Assembly: GCA_049999765.1 (NCBI GenBank)
Contig: JBNGIQ010005371.1
Location: forward strand, 1-27,268
Direction: 5' to 3'
Length of the DNA: 27,268 nt
DNA from: Phaeoceros laevis
Lineage: Eukaryota > Anthocerotophyta > Anthocerotopsida > Notothyladales
Shown: piece after piece, positions 1 through 8,780 of the stretch
Layout: every line of letters begins with the position of its first letter
Numbering within the stretch: position 1 is the first letter of the stretch
Position numbers and translations under genes: made by a program
Notes under the pieces: generated by a model
What the model saw: only the letters and a program-made list of their open reading frames with translations
Told to the model about the DNA's origin: nothing
Databases searched by the model: none

Positions 1-172
1 TAGAAGATGCACGCGAGGTTCTTAACAGCATGGCCACAACTTGAAGGAATGCCCTCAATTTGCGCAACGATGTTACTTTTGCTTGCCTTCTGAAGGCGTT
101 TGCAACCACTAGTGCCTTGCAGAAGCATGCGCAGCTTCACTCACAAATTGTCAAAAGATTTCGGTACCTACT
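1..172 (+). pseudogene. PPR gene fragment (broken)
   Basis: Plus-strand frames read EDAREVLNSMATT followed by a stop, then after a short out-of-frame gap NDVTFACLLKAFATTSALQK and AQLHSQIVKRF. These are the end of one pentatricopeptide motif and the start of the next, as in PLS-class plant organellar RNA-binding proteins. The WNALI-type segment expected between the two pieces is missing or frameshifted, so this is debris and not a working gene. It is cut by the window's left edge, so more PPR sequence could lie upstream. After about position 172 the similarity stops. Confidence 0.75.
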
Positions 173-554
173 AGATTAGCCCACTGACCAATTGTCCTTG
201 ACGTTTTGGCCAAGCATTGTCAACTTCTATAGGGAGCTCTCAAATATGTCCTGCCTGCATATTCGAAGTTGTTATCAAAATGACCTGTCCTTGTTGCCTG
301 GCATTCCTGCTTATATGACCTTGTTGCTCACAAAACTCTGTCACTGTTGACCTTCTCTTACAAGTGCTGGTGCTCTAAAGCATGCCTCACAAGCCGCCAG
401 GAGGCAAACAATGCAAACGCCTCCGTTGTAAACTCGTTGTAAAGGAGGCTAACCGGCCTGGTTAAGTCCCCGGTACCTGCATGTAAAAAGTAAAAAGTAA
501 ATAGTAAAGGGTTAAAGATGAAAGTGAAATGTGAAAAATAAATTACCTTTACCT
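173..554. other. No gene recognised
   Basis: No open frame of note and no protein family recognised. Around 486-560 the sequence is a simple A-rich stretch with repeated aaagtaaa, then repeated acctttacc blocks. At 427-441 two gttgtaaa words foreshadow the palindrome-rich block that follows. Confidence 0.5.
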
Positions 555-735
555 TTACCTGAGGTAAAACTTTTGCGGCGTTGTAAGCTGGCTTACAGCG
601 GCATTGTAGGGCAGACCAACAGCGTCGCTGAAACCCTAAACCAGGGTCGTGGTTAATGACCGCGCGACATTACAATGTCATCGTAAATTTGCTCTACAAC
701 GTCATTGTATATTTAAAATGAAAAAATAAATACCG
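555..735. repeat. Block of imperfect gttgtaa/ttacaac palindromes
   Basis: The block repeats short words of the form gttgtaa, acattgta and ttacaa in both orientations, for example gcgttgtaagctggcttac and cattacaatgtcatcgtaaa. The same vocabulary returns at 1950-2115, where ttacaacggccgctgtaa is a near-perfect inverted repeat. The two blocks lie either side of a PPR fragment. No protein is encoded. This may be a decayed non-autonomous element or a satellite-like sequence; its nature is unknown. Confidence 0.45.
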
Positions 736-739
736 TTTT

Positions 740-1129
740 CCTTAACAACGCCGTCCATTACAGCAGCGGCATTGGTTGTAATACAACTTCACATGTTCTA
801 GGATACCTAAAACCCCCACCCAAAGGCACTGCTTGAACAAACTCAGAAACGTAATCAGGGCATTCCATGTCACCACATTCTGTGTCCATGCTGTTAAAAA
901 TCTGGCGCGCATCTTCCAGGTCACCACATTTTGCATACATGTCCACCAAGCAGGTGCCCACCACTACCACATCCAGCAGACCTCTTTTGACAATCTTTGA
1001 GTGCAGCTCCCTGCACTTCTGTATGGCACCAGTGCTTGCACACGGCTCCAGAAGGCAAGCAAAGGTAACACGGTTAGCCAAAATGAGGCCCGCCTCCTCC
1101 ATTTGACCATACAAAACAGAGCAGAGCAC
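740..1129 (-). pseudogene. PPR gene fragment, PLS class (frameshifted)
   Basis: Read on the minus strand from 1129, the frame gives YGQMEEAGLI, then NRVTFACLLEPCASTGA, ELHSKIVKRGLLD, VGTCLVDMYAKCGDLEDARQ and IFNSMDT. This is about two pentatricopeptide units with the P-L-S signature DMYAKCG. Intact members bind organellar RNA in plastids or mitochondria. After NSMDT the main frame drifts, but a neighbouring frame continues as QNVVTWNALI, the expected next motif, so a one-base indel lies near 885. The remaining sequence down to 740 has no PPR signal. There is no start-codon context, transit peptide or C-terminal E/DYW domain, and a normal family member has many more repeats, so this is a fragment of a dead copy. 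Confidence 0.85.
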
Positions 1130-1708
1130 GGAACGATTGAGAACATACTATGAAGAGGAAAGTGCAAGAAAGTGACCAATCAGCAACAAAGAGCAAGTGA
1201 AAACAATGGAAACAGGTTCTCCAGAACGGCTGCTGCAAGGCGACTTGGTTGCGCATATTGGGGGGCAATCACATGCCAGGGAGGTCCGGAAAACGGGTAG
1301 GCAACGCCCAAAAGGACCTGGAAACTTGCAGGCACAAGCGCAAGGTGAGCGGCAGTGGAAATCACGCAGCCTGGGTTTGGAAACAACCAAAAACACAGCA
1401 GATTTGATGGCGGCTAAGGGAAAAAACGGAAAACACGAACAGAAGAGCACAAAAACAAGCAAATTTTGGTACTCCTAGAATTTCCTTGACGAGGCAATCG
1501 CAATGCACTTGGTTAGAGGCCGATCGGACGACAGGAAGGCAGGGAAACAGGCGGCGGCGCGCGCGAGCCCTAAATGGTAGCCATAGCCATAGCTTGCAGA
1601 TAACCTCAAAAATGTATTCCATGAAAAAAAGTGCCAAAAACATGGTAGGGTTATGCCCTCTTTTCTACCACCAGTGATAGCGCAAATAGGTGGCAACTCC
1701 TTACTCGT
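1130..1708. other. No gene recognised
   Basis: Both strands hold only overlapping short open frames with biased, unconvincing composition (Arg/Gln-rich one way, Phe/Cys-rich the other). I see no domain, splice pattern or repeat unit. Confidence 0.45.
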
Positions 1709-1834
1709 TCACCTCTAAGGGCCCTCCTAGTAAGTTAGTAAGTTACTAACCCGGTGAATGAAACACTTCCATTCACTTCCATTCACCTTTAAGGGCCCTC
1801 CTAGTAAGTTAGTAAGTAACCCGGTGAAAGAAAC
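1709..1834. repeat. Two tandem copies of a ~74-bp unit
   Basis: The segment beginning ttcacctctaagggccctc at 1709 recurs at 1783 as ttcacctttaagggccctc. Both copies continue with ctagtaagttagtaagt and end in acccggtgaa followed by gaaac. The period is about 74 bp and the copies differ by a few substitutions and a short indel. The pair sits immediately 5' of a CA-tailed repeat end (1835-1945). A 75-bp tandem pair stands in the same relative place in the copy near 20.1 kb, although the two units share little sequence. Confidence 0.85.
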
Positions 1835-1945
1835 TCTAGCGGGATGGGGGCCCGGTTCTACCCGGTTAAGAAAACCGGACGCTGGCCCCAACAACGACCG
1901 TGTAAACCTCTTCAAATATGAACACACATACACACACACACACAA
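1835..1945 (+). repeat. CA-tailed interspersed repeat, diverged copy
   Basis: The end of this stretch reads cctcttcaaatatgaacac and runs into a CA-rich microsatellite followed by acgggt. The copy near 20.3 kb ends cctcctcaaatatacacac, again with a CA run then cgggt. The shared tail plus microsatellite suggests a family of retroposed elements with a simple-sequence 3' end. The upstream part is too diverged to align by eye with confidence. Confidence 0.5.
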
Positions 1946-1949
1946 CGGG

Positions 1950-2115
1950 TCTAACAATGGCCGTTGTTAAGCCCACTATAATACGTGTCATGCTTAACAA
2001 CGCCTTACAACGGCCGCTGTAACTTACAAAACAACTGTAGTAATGTCGTCGTTTACAACGACCAGGTTTACAACGCGCTGTAGGAACATTGTAGTGCTCC
2101 AATTACAAATTGTAA
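1950..2115. repeat. Second block of ttacaacg palindromes
   Basis: Contains aacaatggccgttgtt (an almost perfect palindrome), ttacaacggccgctgtaa, tcgtttacaacgacc and tttacaacgcgctgtag. It shares its word set with 555-735. No coding potential was recognised. Confidence 0.5.
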
Positions 2116-2179
2116 AACACCCCTATTTCTTGTTGTGATTCCAGTACAGGTACTTCCCAAAAAGAAAATAATATAGCAC

Positions 2180-2235
2180 GAGTTATATGGTCAGGCGAAA
2201 TGAGACCCCCCTCTTCCATTTGTTCATACACTACA
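2180..2235 (-). pseudogene. Short PPR remnant
   Basis: The minus strand reads VYEQMEEGGLISPDHIT, the linker between two PPR motifs; compare YGQMEEAGLILGDHVTF near 17.7 kb. Beyond it the frame gives no PPR similarity. The remnant abuts a CA-tailed repeat end at 2236, an association that recurs elsewhere in the window. It is far too short to be functional. Confidence 0.6.
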
Positions 2236-2296
2236 AGGGCAAGGGGGGGACCCTGAGAGGGACCGATAACCTCCTCAAACACACACACACACACTC
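2236..2296 (+). repeat. CA-tailed interspersed repeat end
   Basis: Reads gggcaaggggggaccctg-type sequence, then gagggaccgataacctcct, then caaa followed by a CA run. The copy near 20.3 kb has gggcaagggggggaccctga, gggaccggtaccctcctc and a CA run, and a reverse-oriented copy lies near 11.05 kb. Only about 60 bp of the element is present. Confidence 0.75.
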
Positions 2297-4425
2297 TCTG
2301 TTCTTTGACGAGTGTGGGTGCGTTGCTAGTATGTGTGTATAAAAAGGAATTTTGCAGGCAACCTTATGTTGACATAATGGATGCTGGAATGCATTATTCT
2401 CTATGGACAGGTACGTGACCACAATAGCACATGGGATAATACCTGTAGACTCAGCCGGGATCACTCAAGGTAATACACTTGTCCTTCAAAGTTATTGCGA
2501 ATGCTTTTTCGAAAAACTGCAGATAACCAAGTTTTATTGGTTGACATATGGATTGAGTTAACAGGATACATGGTTCAGGGTGATACGTAAGTAAACTGAT
2601 TACTTTCTATGCTTACTACAGTCTTTCTTGCCTCTTTAAGTTTCTAGACCACGACAGCGTACATTCCATAACAAATCTGGTATGGAAAAAAAATGCTCCT
2701 TATACGTGGCCCTGCTGGTGACAGCAATGCTGACCCTTCCAGTGATACCCTGCACAAATCCCAAGCTACAATCATTGCTAGCTACTGCCGCCAAAAGACT
2801 GAGTACAACAACTGTTTTTGGGAGGGCATTGAAGCCCTGACAGCCTATCTGACCCAAACAAACAGATGGCTCACTAAGAATGGCCAGCGATGACATGACC
2901 TGGCACTTGAGGCAGCTAAAAGAGCATGCAGCACTGATGTTACACTACTGTTTTTGGGTTTAGGAACCTCACTGGAAAACACCGAGCTGATCCTGTAAGA
3001 TTCACAGACTCCCGCCAAGGACTTGAGGCTAGATGGCTATCATGGCATGGCGTTTTCCTTCTCACTATGTCTAACACTATTTAGTCCCGACCCTGGCCTT
3101 TCTTCTAACCATGCTTGCTGTTTTCTCAAGTGCTCTCGCCTCACGCATCCTTCAGGCCTCTCAATGCTTGTGCACAACCTAGGCAAGCATTGAGGGTCTT
3201 CTGACCTTTGGTCATCTGCAGCTGCTCCTCCTTCCAGGGCATTGACTGCATTTCTTGCTTGCTCCTGGTCACCTATCGTGCTCCTCTCCAAGCCATACAC
3301 CTCTGTGGCTTCTGGAAACTGTTTGGTGTGTGGGACCTGTCCCTAGACCACAGCAGCAGCATTTTTTCCTTCAGTCAGTGACCATGAAGGCTTTCAACCT
3401 GGTCACAGGCAAGAGGATAACAGTCAGGTGCCTAGTTGAGGTTACCAGCAGTGAAGGAGCACTTCCTACAGTTCTCACAATGTCTCAGCCACAGACACAG
3501 GTTCTTCTATCTTTCTGGAAAATGCTAAGTAGCTGTTTTGATGATATTTAGTCTGTCCCCTACCTAGAAAAGGGTATGTTGTTGTTTTGACGTCAGTCAG
3601 TTTGTCTCCTGCTGTGCTTGAACAGAATGAGGTCACCTGCAGCTGCTGTTGACATGGGATCTTGCACAAACATACATAAGCTGTGCACAATTAGACATCT
3701 TGCTTTGAATTTGCTATGAGGTATTGGAAATACGTTTTTAGGTTCTAACTGAGAGCATGAGGCCTTGCAGAACCTAGATCTACCAAGAGCTGCCAGAAAT
3801 CTAGGCAATGATTCCCTTTTGGTACTGATGAAGGAGGGGGGGAGCCCTGCACTCACCCTACAGGGGTCTGCTTGGCCTGTGCGGAAGTTGTTGGGAAGGG
3901 CTGGTGCCCTTATTCCAATAGCTGCCAATGCTCCATAGTTTTTTGCTTTCTCAAGTTGCTGTAAGGACACTTTGTGGTAGGATTACTGGCCTGATGACTG
4001 CATATGCATCAGTAGTGCAGTTTTTTGAACATCAAATGCCAAATAGCAAGTACAGCACTGAAAAAAAAAATTTCAGTCATGTACACAAACAATGCTGGCA
4101 AAAAACGGGGAATGCCTTTGCTTCATAAATGGTCTTTTGAAAAGATTGTACGCTGCTACCAAGTCTGAACAGGTGAAAGGATGGTTGGGACTTATCTGAA
4201 GATGCCAAGCAGTTAGTCTGTGCTAGAAGCTGTCAAAAACGCTCGTGAAAAGACAAATCTTCATAGCCATACCTGCCATTTCGTTAGAAACCTCAATCTG
4301 CAAAGTCATTTCATCATGTTTTCCACGGCCTACCTCACGCCAGATCAATCACACAGGCCAGGTCCCCTTCCGGGGCAATGTAGACATCTCATTAAGTCTT
4401 ATCTTGAAGGCTGTATGTATGTCAC
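2297..4425. other. No gene recognised (about 2.1 kb)
   Basis: Several short open frames exist on both strands, the longest about 125 codons on the minus strand (3593-3970), but none shows a recognisable motif, and composition and overlap suggest chance. The only local structure I can support is an 11-bp inverted repeat, ctcaatgcttg at 3160-3170 and caagcattgag at 3184-3194. It could form a hairpin but has no T-run to suggest a terminator. Confidence 0.45.
3160..3194. repeat. Perfect 11-bp inverted repeat, 13-nt loop
   Basis: The arms ctcaatgcttg and caagcattgag are exact reverse complements separated by 13 nt. No gene or repeat boundary is known here, and a single hairpin of this length may be chance. 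Confidence 0.7.
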
Positions 4426-4427
4426 AA

Positions 4428-4810
4428 AGAACACACACACACAAGCGCCTCTTGGTCGAGTGCTTGCTGTGAATACCCAGAGATCACATCTTTTGTGGCC
4501 GTGCTGTCAAAAATCTGGCGTGCACTAGTGCTTGCTGACGACTTCGGAAGGCAAGCAAAAGTGACATCCCTAGCCAAATTGAGGCCCGTCTCGTCGATTT
4601 TTCCATATGATCTTTTAACTCACCACATTTTGCATACATGTCTACCAGGCAGGTGCCCACCACCGCGCTATCCAGCAGTTCTCTTTTGAAAATCTATGAG
4701 TGAAGCTGCCTGCCCTTCTGTGCTTGCTGACACCTTTGGAAGTCAAGCAAAAGTGACATCGTTAGCCAAATTGATGCCCGTCTCCTCGATTTGTCCATAC
4801 GTAACAAGTC
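4428..4810 (-). pseudogene. PPR fragments, internally duplicated, next to a CA run
   Basis: On the minus strand the order is: a QIEETG/NLANDVTFA linker (about 4800-4740), a degraded LIDFQKR and MQNVV stretch (about 4700-4620), then the same linker again as KIDETGLNLARDVTFACLPK (about 4605-4540), then ARQIFDSTATKDVI (about 4530-4490). The two linker segments, plus-strand 4533-4608 and 4725-4800, match at most positions with a spacing of 192 bp, so a piece of PPR gene was duplicated in place. Stops and frameshifts occur throughout. A short CA microsatellite at 4428-4442 borders the unit. Intact relatives are organellar RNA-binding proteins; this one is non-coding debris. Confidence 0.75.
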
Positions 4811-4925
4811 ATCATTGTTTGCCTTGGTTTGCATTTTTCAGTTATAGACGTGTTAACGGGTAAACACGTGCACAAAGTGACAGATTTATCCCATATTGGG
4901 GAGGGACTGAGAGGGGCTGTGGCGG
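4806..4925. repeat. Direct repeat, copy 1 (pair with 5214-5345)
   Basis: Starts catcattgtttgccttggtt, contains agttatagacgtgttaac, continues gcacaaagtgacaga and ttatcccata, and ends gagaggggctgtggc. The same series of words occurs at 5214-5345 with substitutions and a roughly 10-bp insertion. The two copies flank the PPR remnant at 4930-5065. No coding function is apparent. Confidence 0.8.
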
Positions 4926-4929
4926 AGAC

Positions 4930-5065
4930 AGTCACCACATTGGATGTTACCGCATCCTGTGTGGTCATGGTGTCAAAAACTTTGCGACAGATTTGACAAA
5001 TGCGACAGAGAGATCGATGCACGTTAGATTCGATCGATGCACGCCAGATTTTTGAAGTGCATGTG
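4930..5065 (-). pseudogene. PPR remnant
   Basis: The minus strand reads CRKVFDTMTTQDAVTSNVVT, equivalent to the ARKVFDSMATxDVVTWNALI junction of a PPR motif. An upstream piece repeats a short gatcgatgcacg word twice (about 5013-5044), as if the DARQIF-coding segment had been duplicated. The remnant lies between two copies of a direct repeat. There is no complete motif and it is not functional. Confidence 0.6.
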
Positions 5066-5213
5066 CAGTAGCGCGCCTTCTTACATCGAAGTAGAACTAT
5101 GCGCTTGCCTTTTCTTCGAAGGGCACCGGCGCTGCATAGTATTAACGGCTCGGCAATGTCAGAAGTGGTCTCACCGTGTTCAGGAACGAGGTCAGTGCCG
5201 CAACCGAGACGTT

Positions 5214-5345
5214 GATGAGGCTTCATTGTTCGCTTTGGTGTGCATTTCTCAGTTATAGACGTGTTAACAGGTGAGGCCATGAAGCACGAAGTGCACGAAG
5301 TGATAGAATTATCCCATACCAGTTGAGGAGGGAGTGAGAGAGGCT
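5214..5345. repeat. Direct repeat, copy 2
   Basis: The second copy of the unit at 4806-4925, with agttatagacgtgttaac preserved exactly and a duplicated gcacgaagt word inside the insertion. The pair suggests a local segmental duplication that included the PPR remnant's flank. Confidence 0.8.
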
Positions 5346-5929
5346 GTGGCTAATATAGTTTTTCAGAAGTTTTTACATGTTCCTGGTTCCTACAGCATCC
5401 CTCAATTACCTCAGTGGTTGGAGGTTAATTGGCTGATATAATTGAAGGCGTAAATGATGCATGTGGAGTTCACGTGGAGTTTATGTGGAGTTTAATTGTA
5501 AGTTCTAGAGTTGCTGTATAACGGTTGGCTGCCGGCGGTGACCGGTGGTAACGGTTGTTCGGATGCAGGTTAACGTTGGCGACCGGTGGCGACCACTTCA
5601 TCAGGTCAGATTGAGATAAAAGCATGTATGCGTCCATGCTCAGACATGATACCATACATGAGATCATACGGTTCGGATATGGTTCAGATGGAAGAAGTGA
5701 CGGACGTGGCAATAAAAGCGACAGACGTGGCAATAGGAGTGACAGAAAAGATAGGTAAATGTATGAGAAATGAGAAGTGAAAATGTGAGTGAATAGAAAA
5801 TAGAGTGGATGCCGACGATGGACCCGGGATTATTTTTGATGAATATGTGGTTCTGCTACGTGTTCTGAGAGGATTGGACCAGGTGCCCGTGGATGGTGTA
5901 GGTGGAGACCCGAAACTGGTTGTGACCGG
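5346..5929. other. No gene recognised
   Basis: Contains short repeated words only: gtggagtt three times near 5463-5490, accggtgg words near 5540-5590, and gacgtggcaataaaagcgac / gacgtggcaataggagtgac side by side near 5702-5742. No domain was recognised. Confidence 0.45.
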
Positions 5930-6118
5930 TGAATTTGTATGTGGACTTGTATGTGGATATGACATCTATGCACATCATGATGTGTGTGGTACCGGATAAC
6001 AGGTTACCGGATACGTGTTATGGTACCGGATACTGGCTACCGGATACTGGTTACCGGATACTAGTTACCGGGTACGGATTATGTACCAGATTACGGGTTA
6101 TCGGATATTTGCATCTGT
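5930..6118. repeat. Flank plus ~14-bp ggttaccggatact minisatellite
   Basis: A leader (atttgtatgtggacttgtat, then gacatctatgcacatc and atgatgtgtgtggtaccgg) is followed by degenerate tandem units of the type ggttaccggatact up to about 6115. The same leader and the same minisatellite occur near 16.86-17.05 kb, so leader and array were copied as one unit. Units here vary more (acaggttaccggatacg, tggctaccggatact). Confidence 0.85.
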
Positions 6119-6180
6119 AACCGGATGTTTGTGTTGCTTGTCTCCTAAATGCTTGTGAGGCTTGCTTTAGAGCTCGAGCA

Positions 6181-6300
6181 CTTGTGTGTGTTTGCTTGAC
6201 ATACATACATATAGTAGCCCATGGCATCTGACGGGATTACTGCTGTGCATTGCCTTGAGACAAGGACTTGCCTTGCACCAAAGAAAAGACATGGCGATCG
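6181..6300. repeat. Interspersed repeat B, copy 1
   Basis: Shares with 8655-8780 the order: TG run, tttgctt, catacatacata, ccatg-catctgac, actg, attgcc and acttgccttgcacca. The similarity is patchy but collinear over about 100 bp. The next 60 bp (tgccagcatttgaaccac) may continue it. The family is unknown; a tRNA-derived short element is conceivable, because copy 2 contains gggttcagacttgg, loosely like a pol III B box, but this is weak. Confidence 0.55.
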
Positions 6301-6419
6301 TATGTATAACAGGTCAAAGACACTTCTAGTGCCAGCATTTGAACCACAACATGGTCGTGGCAGCCCTTTTCATTGCAGTGATTAGACAATATATGGATCG
6401 AGCCATAAAACACTTCAAT

Positions 6420-6760
6420 TGCCTAGCAGCATCTGGGCTAGGTCTTGAGGTGCGTCCAGTGTTTAGCCATGTCTTGAGGTAAGTCAAGCATTTAGCCAGG
6501 TCTGGTTGGCATTGTCCCGTTTTTTCCAGCATGTCAAGCGGTTTTTTTTAAAAAACGAATCCAGCAGCATACCGGCAGTCATGATTTAGTGGCTGTCACC
6601 AAGTCATGGTGTAGGCCGTGATTTTGTGGTTGTCACCAAGTCATGGTGTAGGCCGCCTAGCCTGTCATGAAGGTTTTCTCAAATCCAGCAGCACATCCGC
6701 AGTCACGAATTGTTGGCATTGCGGCAGTCACGATTTCAAGCGGCAGTCACGATTTCAAGC
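6420..6760. repeat. Nest of short tandem duplications
   Basis: Three separate duplications sit close together. A gtcttgaggt word pairs with gtttagcca / atttagcca near 6440-6500. The segment gtcaccaagtcatggtgtag is repeated at a 37-bp spacing (6595 and 6632). The segment cggcagtcacgatttcaag is repeated directly near 6722-6759. No coding potential was found. Confidence 0.75.
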
Positions 6761-6860
6761 ATTTTCAGCAGACTGGCAGGCAGCATTCTGAGAACAAGGC
6801 ATCCAGAGGTAAACATCGTCTATTCTTGTCCTTCGAAACAAGCTAGCTGAGAAAACGCTT

Positions 6861-7226
6861 TGAATTTTTCAGCACTTCATGAGAAAATCACCATGCCATG
6901 ACTTTTCCAGCAGCTCACGATCTGTACAGCAATCTGGGAGTCATACAGGCTGCAGCAATCGATTCTACAGTACTCTTGCAAGGTAGACAGCTGACCATGT
7001 TCACCATTTATTGACATTCAAAGCTTTATGAAAAAACCTGCTGTGACATTTTCAGCACTTCATGAAGTAATGACCATTTCATGCCTTTTCCAACAGCTCT
7101 CGACCTGTACAGCATCTTGGGAGTCAAACAAGCTTCACCATACCAGTAGTCAACTCTACATTGATAGATTTTTATTAATGTTCCAACCCTATGGACATTT
7201 GTCATTCTAAAGCTTGCGAAAAACAT
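6861..7226. repeat. Two tandem copies of a 183-bp unit
   Basis: The segment agcacttcatga occurs at 6871 and 7054. Both copies continue with atgacc/tcacc, catgc-cttttcca-cagctc, ctgtacagca and tgggagtca, and end with ttgtcattctaaagct-like or gacattcaaagctt-like sequence followed by gaaaaaac. The copies are clearly diverged. No protein is recognised; the open frames across them are chance. Confidence 0.8.
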
Positions 7227-7234
7227 GTGTTTAG

Positions 7235-7400
7235 GGTAAACCAACACTAAACAACGATGTTTCAATCAAGACGCGCTGGGCACATGATGGTGACACATGT
7301 CTCCTCCACTCCTCATCAGTGCCAAGTGGAATCACAGCAGAGGTTACTGGAAGATCGTTTGGCAAACCTCCCCCATCGTGTCTTGTTGCAAGCGACCAGG
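7235..7400. repeat. Interspersed repeat C, copy 1
   Basis: Collinear with 9424-9585: agggtaaaccaac, then catgtctcc-cc-ctcctcatc, agt-ccaagtgg, ggaag and gtaaaccctccc/gcaaacctccccc followed by atcgtg. The copies have diverged by substitutions and small indels. The element has no recognised coding capacity. Confidence 0.7.
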
Positions 7401-7590
7401 TCAGCATCTGCTAATTCACAACTTCAGGTGTAGGTTAAAACCAAAGCTATCTTGCTATTGCCTTCTTGGCAACAGCCGGGACTCAGACTTCACTCAAAAA
7501 AGCTTCATTCACAAAAAGCTTCATTCAGGCACAAAGCATGATCTGCAGACATGCTCCAAACCAAAGCACTTGTGGCCCGTTTTGCACCAG

Positions 7591-7690
7591 NNNNNNNNNN
7601 NNNNNNNNNNNNNNNNNNNNNNNNNNNNNNNNNNNNNNNNNNNNNNNNNNNNNNNNNNNNNNNNNNNNNNNNNNNNNNNNNNNNNNNNNN
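7591..7690. other. Assembly gap (100 N)
   Basis: Exactly 100 undetermined bases, the conventional size for a gap of unknown length. Any open frame drawn across it is meaningless. Confidence 0.99.
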
Positions 7691-8629
7691 GGAATGAAGA
7701 AGTGGATTGAAACTACTGGTTGTGTGACTGGTAAGCTGTAAAAACGAGATTTGCAAGGGGCAGACTGCAGCAACTGAGAACGAGGTTACAAACCTGTCTG
7801 CAGGGATTAGGTATGCGAACCAGGCACAAAGAAAAAGTTGTTGACTAGAATTGGCTGGCAGAGTGATTGGTGGACAGCAGGGGCTGGTGGACAGCAGGGG
7901 CTTGCACCACGACTGGAGCAAGCACATTAGCTGCAGGGCAGCAAGAACAATGTAAAGTGGCAGGGCTGAAAACTGCAGGGTGGCTGAAAAAACGAAGGTT
8001 AGGGCATTGATGTGCAGTAGGGAGGAGATGTAGGCAGGAATGAGGGAAGCTCTAGGTAAGCAAGGCCCAAAATGGTAGAATGCTGCAAAAACCTTCGTCT
8101 CAAGAAGGCCCAGTCGGTCTGGTCACATTGATTGTGATCGCTTAAAAAACTAGTAGGCAGCAGAGAGAGAGAAAAAATCATGATCTGGCAGGATTTTCTA
8201 TTTTAGAAAACAAACTACCTGTGATGTGGTCCAGTGTGGTGTTACCAGCTGGAAATAATGATGTCTATCATAAAAGGTCTTCTCGAGACTTCCACTCTGA
8301 GCTGTAGCCGCCAAATCTTGGCTGCCTAAATAATGTATAATGTATACAGCTGCATGACCCATAACAGATTCCATGCTGGTGGTCTCGGTTATCCTATGCC
8401 AAGATTTGTCCTGTTTACACTGTCAGGCCAAGTCTTGGCCACATGGAATCTGTTAGCAATCTGCCAACATCGCATGTTCCATGTCTTTTTTACAGATACC
8501 TGAATTTTTCCACAGAGCATGTCTTCAAGGCAACTTCATGCCTAGCATAGTAATCAGCTATGCATGCCTACAGCAAAAGTCATTCAGATGTCCAAGGTAA
8601 AAAATAGAGTAGGACATTTTTTACCTCTG
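7691..8629. other. No gene recognised
   Basis: Near 7868-7905 the word ggtggacagcaggggct is duplicated in tandem. Otherwise I see unique-looking, non-coding sequence with no domain in any frame. Confidence 0.45.
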
Positions 8630-8665
8630 CACACACACATACTGCAAACGCAGTATGTGTGTGTG
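8630..8665. repeat. Perfect 16-bp CA/TG cruciform with aaac loop
   Basis: The left arm 8630-8645 is a CA run plus tactgc; the right arm 8650-8665 is gcagta plus a TG run; the loop is aaac (8646-8649). The same core, catactgc-aaac-gcagtatg, recurs at 10999-11018. A shared hairpin core at two loci argues for an element end and against a chance microsatellite. Confidence 0.9.
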
Positions 8666-8780
8666 TGTTTGCTTTTTCATACATACATACAATTAGACCA
8701 TGTCGTCTGACAGGAAAACTGTGATATTGCCCTTTGACAGGACCTGCCTCGGACCAGGGTTCAGACTTGGGACATGAGCT
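8655..8780. repeat. Interspersed repeat B, copy 2
   Basis: Begins with the TG run of the cruciform, then tttgctttttcatacatac, aga-ccatgtcgtctgac, actgtg-atattgcc, gacaggacctgcctcggacca. It is collinear with 6181-6300. The cruciform is present here but absent from copy 1. Confidence 0.55.

Noticed and set aside
3160-3194. Transcription terminator or small RNA hairpin
   Set aside because: The inverted repeat is perfect but isolated, has no T-run and no neighbouring gene, and an 11-bp pair can arise by chance in 27 kb.
4762-5280. 172-codon minus-strand open frame
   Set aside because: It joins two copies of a direct repeat and a PPR remnant; the repeated VNTSITEKC words come from the DNA duplication. 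No independent domain.
7505-7927. Open frames crossing the N run on both strands
   Set aside because: They consist partly of undetermined residues; the gap length is conventional, so the reading frame across it has no meaning.
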